Source: Neostapfia colusana (Eukaryota; Streptophyta; Magnoliopsida; Poales; Poaceae). From it: DNA of 64,000 bases. Shown one piece after another: positions 12,022 to 23,025 of this stretch (within the stretch, counting starts at the first letter, position 1; each line of letters begins with the position of its first letter). Under the pieces are notes generated by a model. The model had not been told where the DNA came from and did not search any database. It was given only the letters and a program-made list of their open reading frames with translations. Position numbers and translations under genes: made by a program. The stretch lies in assembly GCA_030760725.1 (NCBI GenBank), contig JASWHV010000012.1, positions 83,898,968-83,962,967 on the forward strand, read 5' to 3'.

Positions 12022-15000
12022 CTAAGAAAACAATTCCGGAAATTGTGCCTTAAGCTCATCTTCTCGCTCCCAGGTGGCTTCCTCTTCTGAGTGATGCTTC
12101 CACTGCACCTTGCACATCCGGATTCTTTTATTTCTTGTGAGACGTTCCATTGTCTCCAAAATCTTGAATGGCAGCTCGGCATAAGACAGATCCTCAGCTA
12201 CTTCTACATCATTTATGGGTAACACCTCTTCAGGTGTCCTCAGGCATTTCTTGAGTTGTGACACATGGAATACATCCGGTAACTCTAGTTGATACGCCAC
12301 TTCGCCTTTCCTTTCCAGAACTTGAAAGGGTCCGATGTATCGAGGTGACAACTTCCCTTTCACCTTGAACCGACGAAGTCCTCTGATAGGGGACACCTTG
12401 AGATAGACATAGTCTCCCACGTTGAAAATGAGCTCTCTTCTTCGTACATCGACATAGCTCTTTTGGCGTGTCTGTGCTATCCTCAAATTGTTGCGAATTT
12501 CCCTCACCTTCGCCTCAGCTTCTTGTAGTACTTCAGGACCAAACACTTTACTTTCCCCCGTTTGGTTCCAAAATAGGGGAGTTCTGCACTTCCTCCCGTA
12601 CAAGGCTTCAAATGGTGACATCTTCATACTAGCTTGATAGATGTTGTTATAGGAAAACTCCGCATACGGTAAGTTCTTATCCCAACTCCGATTGTTTTTG
12701 AGTGCACATGCCCTCAGCATATCTTCAAGAATCTGATTGGTTCTTTCCGTCTGCCCATCAGTTTGGGGATGATAGGCAGAACTAAAGTTCAGATGGGTTC
12801 CCATGGTTTCGTGCAACTTCTGCCAGAACCTTGAGGTGAACTGTGTCCCTCGATCCGACACAATCTTCTTTGGCACTCCATGGTAACACACGATCCTTGA
12901 CATGTACAATTCCGCCAATTTGGATCCGATGTAGCTTTCCTTTACGGAGATGAAGTGAGCTACCTTGGTTAGCCTGTCGATGATGACCCATATTGAATCA
13001 TATCCAGATTGGGTCCTCGGCAATCCCACTATGAAATCCATACCGATTTCTTCCCATTTCCATTCAGGCACTTTGAGTGGTGGCAATAATCCCGCGGGTC
13101 GTTGATGTTCTGCTTTCACCAACTGACATGTGTCACATAGAGCAACATGTTCCGCAACATCTCGCTTCATGCCATACCACCAATACCTGCTCTTGAGGTC
13201 CTGGTACATCTTCGTACTCCCAGGATGAATGGAATAGTCATAATCATGAGCCTCCTTCAAAATCAATTCACGGATCTCCTTTACTTCTGGCACACAGATT
13301 CTTTTCCCGTGCCACACCGTTCCTTGTTCATCCTCTCTAAAAAAGGAGCTTTATTTTTCTTGATGAGTTGTCTGATCTCTCGTATCTTCTCGTCATTCTT
13401 TTGACCCTCGCGTATGTCTCGCTCGAGTGTGGAATCGACTTCCATGGCGATGGCTTCACCACTATTTACCAGGCATAGATTGAGCCTTATAACCTCATCC
13501 TTCAATTCTGCAGGCATGTTTTTCAAGCTCAACTTATTGACCTGCACTTTCCGACTTAAAACATCGGCCACGACGTTTGCTTTCCCAGGATGATAGTTGA
13601 TGCCCACATCAAAGTCATTGATTAGCTCTAACCATCTCCTTTGTCTGAGGTTGAGGTCTGGCTGTGTGAATATGTACTTCAAACTCTTATGATCCGTATA
13701 TATCTCTGTCCTCTTCCCCATCAAATAGTGTCGCCAAATTTTCAACGCGTGTACCACTGCGGCTAGTTCTAAGTCATGTGTAGGATAGTTTTTCTCGTGC
13801 TTCCGAAGCTGCCGGGGTGCATATGCCACGACATGCCCTTCTTGCATGAGAACACATCCCAACCCGTTTCCAGAGGCATCGCAGTACACTGTGAAATTCT
13901 TCTGCATATCTGGCATAACCAACACTGGGGCTGTTGTCAATCTTTTCTTTAGCTCCTGAAAACTCGTCTCGCACTGTGGCGTCCATGTGAATGTGATTCC
14001 CTTCTCCAACAGTTTGGTGAGGGGTCTCGAGATTTTAGAGAATCCCTCAATAAACTGTCGATAGTATCCCGCCAATCCCAAGAAGCTTCGAACTTCCCCG
14101 ACATTTTCAGGGGTCTTCCACTTCTGTATATCCTCGATTTTGGCAGGATCCACGGAGATTCCTCCCTCCGAGATTATATGTCCTAAGAAGGGAACTCTCT
14201 TCAGCCAAAACTCACACTTGCTCAACTTGGCATATAGTTGGTGTTCTCTTAGCCTCTGCAACACCAACCTTAGATGTTTCTCATGTTCTTCTTCATCTTT
14301 GGAGAAGACAAGAATGTCATCTATGAAGACCACCACAAATTTTTCCAGATATTCCATGAATACCTTGTTCATGAGATACATGAAGTACGCCGGGGCATTA
14401 GTTAGCCCAAAAGGCATGACAGTGTATTCATACAGTCCGTACCGAGATATGAAAGCTGTCTTGGGAATATCAGATTGCCTTATCTTAAGTTGGTGGTATC
14501 CCGACCTGAGATCAATTTTCGAGAACACACAAGCTCCCCTCAACTGATCAAACAAGTCTTCAATGTGGGGTAATGGGTACTTATTCTTGATGGTTACCTC
14601 ATTCAAGGCACGGTAGTCCACGCATAACCTCTGGGTTCCGTCCTTCTTGGGCACAAATATGACTGGAGCTCCCCATGGTGAGAAACTAGGACGAATATAC
14701 CCCTTCTCCGTCAATTCTCTCAAATGATCCTTGAGTTCCCCCAGCTGCTTGGAGTCCATCCGATAAGGTCTCTTGTATATCGGAGCTGTTCTAGGCACTA
14801 GCTCAATTGCGAATTCCACTTCACGATCGGGAGGCATACCTGGCAACTCCTCCGGAAAAACATCGGGATATTCCCTGATGGTCCTGATCTCCTCCACTTT
14901 CACCTCAACTTGATTTATTTTAACGTTCCTTCTAGGCTCTTGTATTGTTATAAACTTTACTTTTGTGCCACTAGGGTGCGTTAGTTCCACCGTTCTGGTC

Positions 15001-15425
15001 GAACAATGGATGATTCCCTTATGTTTGGTCAACCAGTCCATGCCCAAAATAATATCAATCCCTTGGGAATCTATCACTATGAGGTTGGCAGTAAATACCA
15101 CCCCATTAATGTCTAGATTCACCTTGGGACACACTTATCTTGTCCTTATTTCTCCACCTGGTGAGTTTACTGCTAGCATATGGTTCATTTGTGTTGTTGC
15201 TAGATCATGCTTCTTAACAAACCCTTGAGCAATGAACGAGTGGGTAGCACCAGAATCAAACAGCAGGGTTGCAATGTGTAAATTGGCAGGAAACTTACCA
15301 ACTACCACGTCGGGTGCCTCTTGTGCTTCCTCCATAGTGATGTGGTTCACCCGTCCTCTCATTACATTCTGCTGTTGAGGCTGTGTGGGCTTCTTCTTTG
15401 GGCACTTATGGGCGTAGTGCCCCAC
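12022..15425 (-). pseudogene. Element C pol: protease, RT, RNase H, integrase, chromodomain
   Basis: Three consecutive open stretches of one polyprotein. The protease (LLFDSGATHSFI) occupies 15425-15138 and ends at a stop at 15135-15137. RT with FIDDILVFS (Asp pair at 14316-14321), RNase H YCDASGNGLGCVLMQ and the integrase N-terminus follow to about 13340. A frameshift at the A-run 13339-13344 moves the frame for the rest of integrase (HPGSTKMYQ, CDTCQLVKAEH, MDFIVGLP, SDRGTQFTS, DGQTERT) and the chromodomain (VQWKHHSEEEATWERED), which ends at 12022. All domains are present in the family order, but the gene is not translatable as one product. Confidence 0.93.
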
Positions 15426-16469
15426 TTAACCACAATTGAAACATTGCACCCCAACCTTAGGTGCTTGGCCTTTATTGTCTTGGGGTTGGTTTGGGGGTCC
15501 TTGCACTGCTGGTCGAGGTGGATATGCGGGACGAGGCTGCTGTACAAACTGACGTTGTGGCTGTGCTGGTGCTGCGGGAGGCCTGTAGTTCGGGTTGTAC
15601 CCTCTTGGTGCTTAGTAGGGTACCGCAGCACGGTTCGTCTGCCCTGCAGGTTGCTGCATCAGACGTGGGCGAGTGTTGCTCCCTGAGGCTAGATGTGACC
15701 ACCCGGCCTTCCTCTTGTTCTCATTTTCCAAGGCCTTCAGCTTCCTTTCCACCACAAATGCTCTGTCCACCATCTTTTGGAAGCTTTCATACTCATTTGA
15801 GGACATCGCACACTGCATTTCGGTGGTAAGCCCTTCCACGAAACAATCTTGTTTCTGCTCATCAGTCTCTATGTCTCGTGGGGCATAACAGGATAGTTGA
15901 GTAAATTTAGTGAGGTATTCCCTCACCGTAATGTTTCCCTGCTGCAGTCCCAAAAACTCATTCCTCTTGTTTTTGAGTTCACCTCTTGGGATGTAATGGT
16001 TGCGGAAGCTACGCTTGAACTCTTCCCAAGTGATGTTCTCAGGGTCATGATGGGCAGCCACGTAGGCGGTCCACCAATCAGCAGCAGGTCCATGCAATTG
16101 ATGAGAGGCAAACAGCACCCTCTCATACCCTTGGCACTGTATGATCCTCATCTTTCTTTCAATGGTCTTTAACCAATGATCTGCCTCCAGAGGTTCAGCA
16201 GCACTTGCAAACTTTGGAGGTTGAGTTCCTAGAAACTCACTCAACCTTGGTTGGCGTGGTGCAGCTTGTGGAGGTGGAACTTGATGCAAGTTGGCCACCA
16301 CTTGAGTCAAGTTCTGGATGAGCTGATTTTGATTCTCCAGCATTTGGTGGAGGGGATCAACTCCTTCACGGCGACCACCCCGGTCCTGGCCTCCAGAAAG
16401 ATGAGGGTTGCATGCCTCATCATTGTTGTTGGCGGGGTTGGCAGCACGTCCTTTTCCTCTTCCGGCCAT
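15426..16469 (-). pseudogene. Element C gag with two premature stops
   Basis: Starts at the ATG at 16467-16469 (MAGRGKGRAANPANNN). The first 285 codons hold the retrotransposon gag domain (WLKTIERKMRII, ADWWTAYVAAHHDP, FRNHYIPRGELKNKRNEFLGLQQG). A stop at 15612-15614 ends the first stretch. The same frame then continues through a Pro/Gln-rich linker to the CCHC knuckle, which is interrupted by a second stop at 15426-15428 between its two Cys and its His. The ATG is immediately preceded by a splice-acceptor-like TTAATTCTGCCAG. Confidence 0.92.
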
Positions 16470-16773
16470 CTGGCAGAATTAACCAATGTTAATTTGAAAG
16501 CATTTAGTATCATCTTACTACTTTCATTTGTTTGTACTTTGAAGTGTTGAGGCTTTGTTATACTTTTCTGAGGGTTCATTTCTCACACAAAAATAAATGC
16601 AATATTATTTCATGTGGGTTCACACGCCAAAGCAAAACAATCTGAAGACGAGGCTGTGGACAATTGCTCATGGCTTCCACAACTCACGTCACACACCAAG
16701 CATTAACACACCATTAACTAACGTAACGACTCGACTACTCGACGTCCTTCTAATTTAAGGGAAAGACTCTACG
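16470..16773 (-). other. Element C spacer between ORF0 remnant and gag
   Basis: About 300 bp, AT-rich, with no credible ORF. Its gag end carries a pyrimidine-rich stretch finishing in CAG (16470-16472) directly before the gag ATG, with possible branch-point motifs (for example ATTAAC) upstream. This could be the 3' part of an intron; there is no direct evidence of splicing. Confidence 0.5.
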
Positions 16774-17552
16774 CTACTCATTTTCTTGAGCTGGCTCCTC
16801 GGGATCTTCCTCATCATTTCGGCTGCCTTCTGACTCTGCTTTTGGTGGGGAGGCTGCTGGTGGAGAAGTGCGACGATGCCTGATCACTCGGCGATCTGGG
16901 GAGTCAGGAGTCCATGTATCATTTACGGTGACACACAGTTCATTCCCATCTCCTCCTTCTTTCGCCCTCAAGCAGGCTCACAGCAATGCCTCCGTTTCCT
17001 TCAGGGTGTCCCAAACATCCGGAAGCTCTTGCTGACACTCCTGCAGTCGAGTGCTGAGCATAGCAGCATCCTCCAAGCACAAGTCCATGTGCTCATGGGA
17101 AGTCCCTTGCTGCACTGGCGGGTACTTGTACTCCGTGGTACCCCTCTCACGCTGGAGGACATACATGTACTCAGTCTGTCCAGGTGGCGACGATAGATGT
17201 GACTCTGGCAGGTGATTGCCTCCCAGGTAACATCCTTCTACGCATCGACCTGTGTCGCTCGACAAGCTGGAGAGCGGTGGATCTTGAGCAGCTGATTTTC
17301 ATGGATAATCCTCATTTCGGAACTCCATTCTTCCCGCTTCTCCCGGATGGTCCTGGTGGAGTTATAGTGTATGATTAGCTTGCCCGTATTGCCGGCGGCT
17401 TCGAGCATACGTCGAAGACGGCGCAATAAGCCTCATACTGCCAATCCGTAGGAAAGGTACGTCACCGGACGGCTCTCCTCTCTTTCGGCAAGGGCAACTA
17501 CGGGGACTCTCCCTCCTGTGGACTTGCGAGCGGTGCGAATCATGCGAACCAT
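16774..17552 (-). pseudogene. Element C ORF0 remnant upstream of gag
   Basis: An ATG at 17550-17552 opens a basic N-terminus (VRMIRTARKSTGGRVPV). The frame then closes, and open stretches in other frames follow: around 17426-17238 (MLEAAGNTGKLIIHYN), then 17265-16981 (MDLCLEDAAMLSTRLQECQ, probably helical). After a stop at 16978-16980 the last frame continues to 16774 with an acidic tail (NDEEDPEEPAQENE). The layout of basic or globular front, helical middle and acidic tail just before gag resembles B's ORF0, but I see no clear residue-level match. I read it as a decayed extra ORF of the kind I recall from RIRE3/RIRE8-type rice elements (orf0). Function unknown. Confidence 0.55.
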
Positions 17553-17752
17553 ATAAAACAAAAAGCATTTAAACTTAGGTTAGATAAACTTTTTAAACAA
17601 AAATCCTATTTTGAATGAAAATTAGGGTAAGATGAAGAAAATGTCTCCTTAAATAACACTTTTCAACCCACACCTTGTAAAATAGTTTTTAAGAAAATAG
17701 GGCCCTTAAATACGTCCATTTCTATCTAGGTCCACGTTCCTACGGGCAACCT

Positions 17753-17766
17753 TGGCTCTGATACCA
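17753..17766 (-). other. Element C primer binding site (tRNA-iMet type)
   Basis: On the minus strand TGGTATCAGAGCCA begins four bases after the 5' LTR end. It complements the 3' end of plant initiator-Met tRNA as commonly seen in plant LTR retrotransposons. The rest of the leader, 17553-17752, shows no ORF and is AT-rich. Confidence 0.92.
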
Positions 17767-17770
17767 CTTC

Positions 17771-20700
17771 TGTCACACCCGGTTCTTCCGAAGAACAACC
17801 AAGTGAATATCACATGTATGGCAGGATCATTTTCTCATACATGTGATGACAAATAGTGAAGAATCATTTATTACAAGCCAGGTGTCGAATATAAATAAGT
17901 CTTACATAGCAAATGTCTAGATGGACAATAATAAGTTCATCACAAGTAAATAAACTAGCAGCGGAATATTATTCTTGAGGGCTCCGTCACAGGCGTTGCC
18001 CGGGGGTCTCCATGAACCTAGAAACCTCCTTCGGGTCCAAAGTCTTGGTCATTATACACCACCTCATTATCTTGACCTGAGCAGCAATATAAACCAACAA
18101 ATATGCAAGGTTGAGTACCAATGGTACTCAGCATGTGTGGGAAAATTATATCATGCATGGCTAGAACAAGAGAAGGTTGAACCCATGGTTAAAGCACTAC
18201 GCAATAAATACCTATCACCTTAGCTTATTAAGCACCTACATTACCACATAGGTGAAATGGTCCCAATCTTCCATCCCATCATCATAATCAAATAACCATA
18301 ACATCATTTCCAATGTTAAGCTCCCCGCTTAACATCCACAACTTCCAAAAACCATCACTCCTCTAATCATGAATAAGTCCAAGCCGCTCTTGACCGTGAG
18401 CACGGCTGTCATGACAGTTTTGACTCTGCAGAGTTTGCACCACTGTACCGTGAATAAGTCCAATGTTAAGCTCCCCGCTTAACATCCACAACTTCCAAAA
18501 ACCATCACTCCTCTAATCATGAATAAGTCCAAGCCGCTCTTGACCGTGAGCACGGCTGTCATGACAGTTTTGACTCTGCAGAGTTTGCACCACTGTACCC
18601 ACATGTAGTGATTTCATCCCCCGTTGCCGTGTGGACTAAAAGAACCTCCATTATGCCAGTGGCTACGAACCACATTCACACTTCCCAGGTGTGTAGCCAG
18701 GAGATCACTACGAAGCCTTTACAAAGGAATTCTCGACGAGCGTGGGCCCACTGAGGTTTCACCCCTAACAGCATACAAGAGGCTCCAACCCCGCTGCAGT
18801 GGCCCCCTCTTGAGCCTTGCGGTTCATATATTAGTCCAGTTGACACCTATTCCCCGCACCATCCAACACACCCATACTACGCCGGGAATACACCTAATTA
18901 ATTGGCCAAGCTGCCCCATCTCAGCATGTGGTTGGCACGGTAAAGCCAGGTTACATGCTCCATGAACCGGTCCTTAGGATCCAGGCAAGTACTAAACACA
19001 AACCCGAATCTCGTGCACCCAACACACAACCAAAACATCCAACTTGCCTTGATCCCTACCTCTACATAACTCACAATATCTCATTCAAGAGTATGGTAAA
19101 ATAAACTGATGATCTCATATCCCAATTATCCCATTCTAAGCATGGCTAAGCATATGCATGATAATAAATGACATGATAAAATGAATCCCAACCCAAGCTA
19201 CAAGGAAACAAGATAATGTAATTCTAGGGAAACTTCCTAGCATGGGTTTCATATTTCATTTGACAATGCAAATAATTCTATCTACACATCCAAGCATAGG
19301 ATCAAAGTGGTCAAGGACACTTGCCTCCTTCCTGCTGCTCTTGAAATGGGTAGTCCTGATCTTGGAAAGGAATAACTTGCTCTTGAGCAGGTTCTACATC
19401 ATACCATCACACATAGCAAAAGAAAAACAACAATCCATAAGACATAGTTCACACTTCCACTTCATACAAACCACACATTCATATTTATGAAAGTCATTCA
19501 CCATTATATGTGTTGTGGTTACTCTATGTGTGTTGATTTGTGGCTTGCATGCATTTTTAATCATGTGTATATGATTCCTACTTTTGTGTTCACATTTATA
19601 CTTACATACTATATATATGAGTTTCCAATTTAAATAAATTCCTTATATTCAATTACTACACCTTTTAGCTACCAAGTATGCATGAAAGGTATTTTCCTTC
19701 TTCATAAGTGTCTTCAGAATTTCTACCAACCCTAAACTGAATTCTTTGGATTTTAGAACTCCATTTATCATTTACTAGTTGCTATATTTTCAGATTTATT
19801 TCCTATGCCCAAATGTGAACTTTATTATGAAAATAACAAGACACATCATCTAAACAGAATAGGTTCTGATCTAAATTATTTACTAATATACTTTTGACCT
19901 TTTCCTCTGATGTAAACTATTTTACAATTATTCTCCCTATTTTCCAGAACTATTCTTTACTTAAAAATGTGTCCCTAAATGTGAATAATAAATTAAACAG
20001 ATTCATTTCAGCCCAAAAAATATATTTTTATCTCACTCCAAAGTTTTCTAAGTACTGAGAAAGTTTTTAATTAAATTTTGACAATATGTTTGTCCCACTT
20101 TTTAAATTTTAAATACTAGCCACCTATTCAATTTCCTAAATTAAATATCAAACAGGGTTAGGTCTATAATATTATTTTAACAATTTTCAGGGGTCTAGCT
20201 ACTCATAACAGAGGAGTTTTTCCTAATTTTTATTAAGTGCAGGGGCTAAAACTGATTTCTAAATGAATTTACATGATTTTCTGAAGTTCTAGGGGCTAGA
20301 TCAGAAGTTTTCGGGGCTAGCTCTTATTTCCCGAGAACCCCAGGGGGTAGCACGTAAGATTTCCAGTGTTTATAACGCGGGGCTGACGTGGACCGTCCGA
20401 TTTAAACAGACGGCTGAGATTATAACGCCGAACTGGTACGCGGGGTTTTAAAGTCTACCGTGCGATTTAAAATAAACGGCGCACAAGCGGCCACGTCGCT
20501 CTGATCGAGCGCGGGCGGCGCTGCCCGGCGGCACACGGCGGCGGGAAGCGGCGATCTCGCCGGAGAATTGCGGATCTTCGGGAATTCTTCCTAGAACTAT
20601 GATTTTATGGCATAGATCGGTGGAGGGGAGGTCGGGGATCTCACCTCGGGGGTTTTCTTGATCCTGGAAGGCGGTCGGCGACGAGGTCCGAAGTGAAACC

Positions 20701-21324
20701 ACGGTGAGGCTCGTCGGCGCTGTGTTTGAACCGCAAGTCACCGAGTTTTCTGCACCTGCAGGGTTCCCCGGAGGCAGTGGATCAAGACCAGCGAGTTAGA
20801 TTGGAATTTCCGAGCTTAGATCGGCCAGAATTTCGCCGGAGAAGGCTCGAGTTCTCACCGGAGTAAAAACGGCGGATCGCGTGGGAAAAACAGAACGAGG
20901 CCGGGGTTTTTATAGACAGGGAAGGGCGGCGGGGTGGTTTAGATCGAGTTTGCGTCGCCCCCGATCGAAATTCGGCTGGGATTCGCAGAAATCCGGGTCG
21001 GTTTGGATTCGGGGTGAGAGAGTCCCGGCGCGGGCGCGAGGTAGAAAAAGGGCTGGTGGGCCCCGCCTGTCAGTGGGAGGAAGAGGCGTGCGCGCGGCTG
21101 CGGGCTGGCGCGGTGCTGGTTGGGCCGGCTGGTGTGTTTCGGCCCACTGGCCGGTTTTTTTCTGTTTTCTGTTTTCTTTTTTCTATTTCTTCTCTGCTTT
21201 GAATTTAAATTGAATTCCAGTTTGAATTTAAATTGTTGCAAAACATGCAACATGTCCAAAAAAATTTAAATTCCCCTCTTAACATGATTTAGGGTCTTAA
21301 CAAAATTTTTTTTGGGGTGTTACA
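17771..21324 (-). repeat. Element C 5' LTR
   Basis: 3554 bp, same termini as the 3' LTR (TGTAACACC at 21324 on the minus strand, GTGACA at 17771). It contains a 150-bp tandem duplication (18311-18599) and a segment around 19170-19590 missing from the other LTR. Apart from these indels the two LTRs look highly similar. Confidence 0.93.
18311..18599. repeat. 150-bp tandem duplication in element C 5' LTR
   Basis: The unit beginning CAATGTTAAGCTCCCCGC at 18311 is repeated from 18461, nearly perfectly, to about 18599. The 3' LTR has a single unit (from about 9497). It therefore arose in one LTR only, either after insertion or by a template jump. Confidence 0.9.
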
Positions 21325-21329
21325 GGACC
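21325..21329. repeat. Target-site duplication of element C, right copy (GGACC)
   Basis: Matches 8990-8994 and abuts the LTR terminus TACA at 21324. Confidence 0.95.
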
Positions 21330-22205
21330 TGATGGTGGGCGATTCACCATCCGAAACTTCTGAGAAGGACCGCCTCCTTCTCCGCTGTTCTGCGGCGCGA
21401 TTCGCTTTCTCTCCGCCGCCGCTAACTCCTTGCCGGAGTCCTCCTGAACAATCGCAGCATCAATGATGTCGTTGAGGCTGCCGCGATTGAACATCGCCAA
21501 CTTGTCCTTCAGGAGCGGGTTAAGCCCCTGGTAAAAGTGGTCCCGCCGCTTCTCGTCAGTATCGGCATGATACGACGCATGTAGCGCGAGATCGTTGAAC
21601 GCCCTGGAGTATTCCAGCGCGTTCCGTCTCCCTTGTTGCAGGTGTAAGAACTCCCGCGTCTTCCTCTTCATCAAACCTGGCGGTATGTGATAGGCCCTGA
21701 AGGCCGTCCGGAACTCCGTCCAGGTCATCACTCGGTCGGTGGGCTGTGAAGCACAGAAGTTGGCCCACCACGCTCTCGGGGATCCTTGGAGCTGCTGGAC
21801 CGCGAACTGAGTCTTGCGCTGCTCGCTTATCTGGAGCAGCCCAAACTTCATCTCTATCGCGCGGAGCCAGTTGTCCGCGTCAAGAGGTTCATCCGCCCTT
21901 GAGAATACAGGGGGATGATTCGCCAGGAAGTCGGAGTAGGAGCTCTGTTGACGCTCCTCATGATCTTGACGTCTCTCTGGGCGAGACGTATTGGCAATAA
22001 GAGTTTGCAGCAACTCCGTGTGCTGCTGATGTGAACCCGCCATTGCCGCGACGATGTCGGCCAATGTAACCGTTGGCAGTGGCGGTGGCGGTGTTTGCTG
22101 TTGCTGTTGTTGCTGCTGTCCCGAGGAGTCCTCGGGAGGTGGTTGGGAGGTCTCTCCCCTTTGACTAGTACCCCCAACGTCAGGGTTGGCACGAGTACGC
22201 GTCAT
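21325..22205 (-). pseudogene. Element B gag, N-terminal part
   Basis: Starts at the ATG at 22203-22205 (MTRTRANPDVGG); an in-frame upstream GTG is not needed. Low-complexity Gln and Pro runs near residues 35-50 are followed by a helical region (LADIVAAMAGSHQQHTELLQTLIA). The gag domain comes next (WLRAIEMKFGLLQ, WWANFCASQ, FRTAFRAYHIPPGLMKRKTREFLHLQQG) with a basic linker at the end. Element C interrupts it at the GGACC duplication; the zinc knuckle is at 8609-8994. The open frame has no other break. The start lies one base after a splice-acceptor-like GAATTTCAG. Confidence 0.92.
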
Positions 22206-22477
22206 TCTGAAATTCAAAACAGCAGCGATTAGCACATGTCTTGCTTAAAATTCCATATGCAACAGTAGGTATTGAAGTGACACATGATTAATTTGCACAG
22301 CATTTACATATATTGATAAAGCATAAACTTTATACAAGATACATTATTCTCGGGTCTCCGAGAAGTCGTGCTCATGTCGTCACTACCTATGCATACGCTA
22401 CTGTCTACACGACATGTCACCGATTATAAAATTTGGACTACACTACCCTGGCTGCCCTACATGGCAACTGTAACCCG
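22206..22477 (-). promoter_or_regulatory. Element B spacer between ORF0 and gag, with candidate 3' splice site
   Basis: 272 bp without a credible ORF. Read on the minus strand it ends in a T-rich stretch and TTTCAG (AG at 22207-22208), one base before the gag ATG. A CTAAT branch-point-like motif lies about 25 nt upstream. This is sequence resemblance only; splicing here is inferred. Confidence 0.5.
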
Positions 22478-23025
22478 CTACTCGGAGTAGAACTCGACCT
22501 CCTGTGGGTCGTCCTCCTCCGGTACCTCTGCTGGTGGCTCTGGATCTACCACCTCTTCTCCCATCTTGGGTTCTCCCATTGCTGGAAGGCCCAAGACCAC
22601 CGGTACGCCCAATACCGGAGGTACGAGGTCCTGCAAAGCATGCACCTCGTCCATGGCCTGGTTGTAATCTTCTTCCCAGCCTTGCCCTTCCTCAATAGCG
22701 TCGTCCCGCTCTTGAGTAAGTTCCTTGTTCTGCTGGGTCAGATTCTGTACCAGTTCTTGCAATGCCGCGATGTCGACACGGCTTTTCCTCTTCGCCTTCT
22801 TCAGACGATGCAACTGATTATGTTGTTCATTCAGTCGCTTGATCGTCGGAAGGAGCACATTGTGGAGTGCGCTGTGAGCACTCTCGAAATGGTCTCCACG
22901 GCTCATGCTCTCCTTGAGCTTTGTGGTGAGATGCTCCGTATGAACAGCTTGGCTGTCCATCACGGCGTTTCCCGCCCTCATCTGGAGGCTGAGATTTGCC
23001 TCCGCGGGGTTGTACCTCGGGCAAC
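22478..23025 (-). pseudogene. Element B ORF0, C-terminal part (coiled coil and acidic tail)
   Basis: Continuation of the frame at 37754-38150 across element D; with one copy of GCAAC the frame is uninterrupted for 314 codons in total. This part is about residues 133-314. Residues about 185-267 are strongly helical with heptad-like Leu spacing (LLPTIKRLNEQHNQLHRL, IAALQELVQNLTQQNKELTQE), a likely coiled coil. A Pro/Val-rich hinge and an acidic tail (PEEDDPQEVEFYSE) end at the stop at 22478. No protease, RT or zinc-knuckle motif is present. Function unknown; extra ORFs upstream of gag are known in some grass gypsy elements. Broken only by the D insertion. Confidence 0.75.
23021..23025. repeat. 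Target-site duplication of element D, left copy (GCAAC)
   Basis: Directly precedes TGTAAAGG at 23026; repeated at 37749-37753. Confidence 0.95.

Larger units (their letters stand above)
8995..21324 (-). mobile_element. Element C: Ty3/gypsy retrotransposon inside element B gag
   Basis: 12,330 bp with LTRs at 8995-11975 and 17771-21324, iMet-type PBS at 17753-17766, PPT at 11976-11995 and the duplication GGACC. Minus-strand order is 5' LTR, leader, decayed ORF0, gag, pol with chromodomain, 3' LTR. The gag and pol resemble element A more than B or D (for example the GIDIILGMDWL protease motif and PGMPPDREVEFAIELVP). Coding capacity is lost through three stops and one frameshift. LTR lengths differ by 573 bp because of indels. 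Confidence 0.93.
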
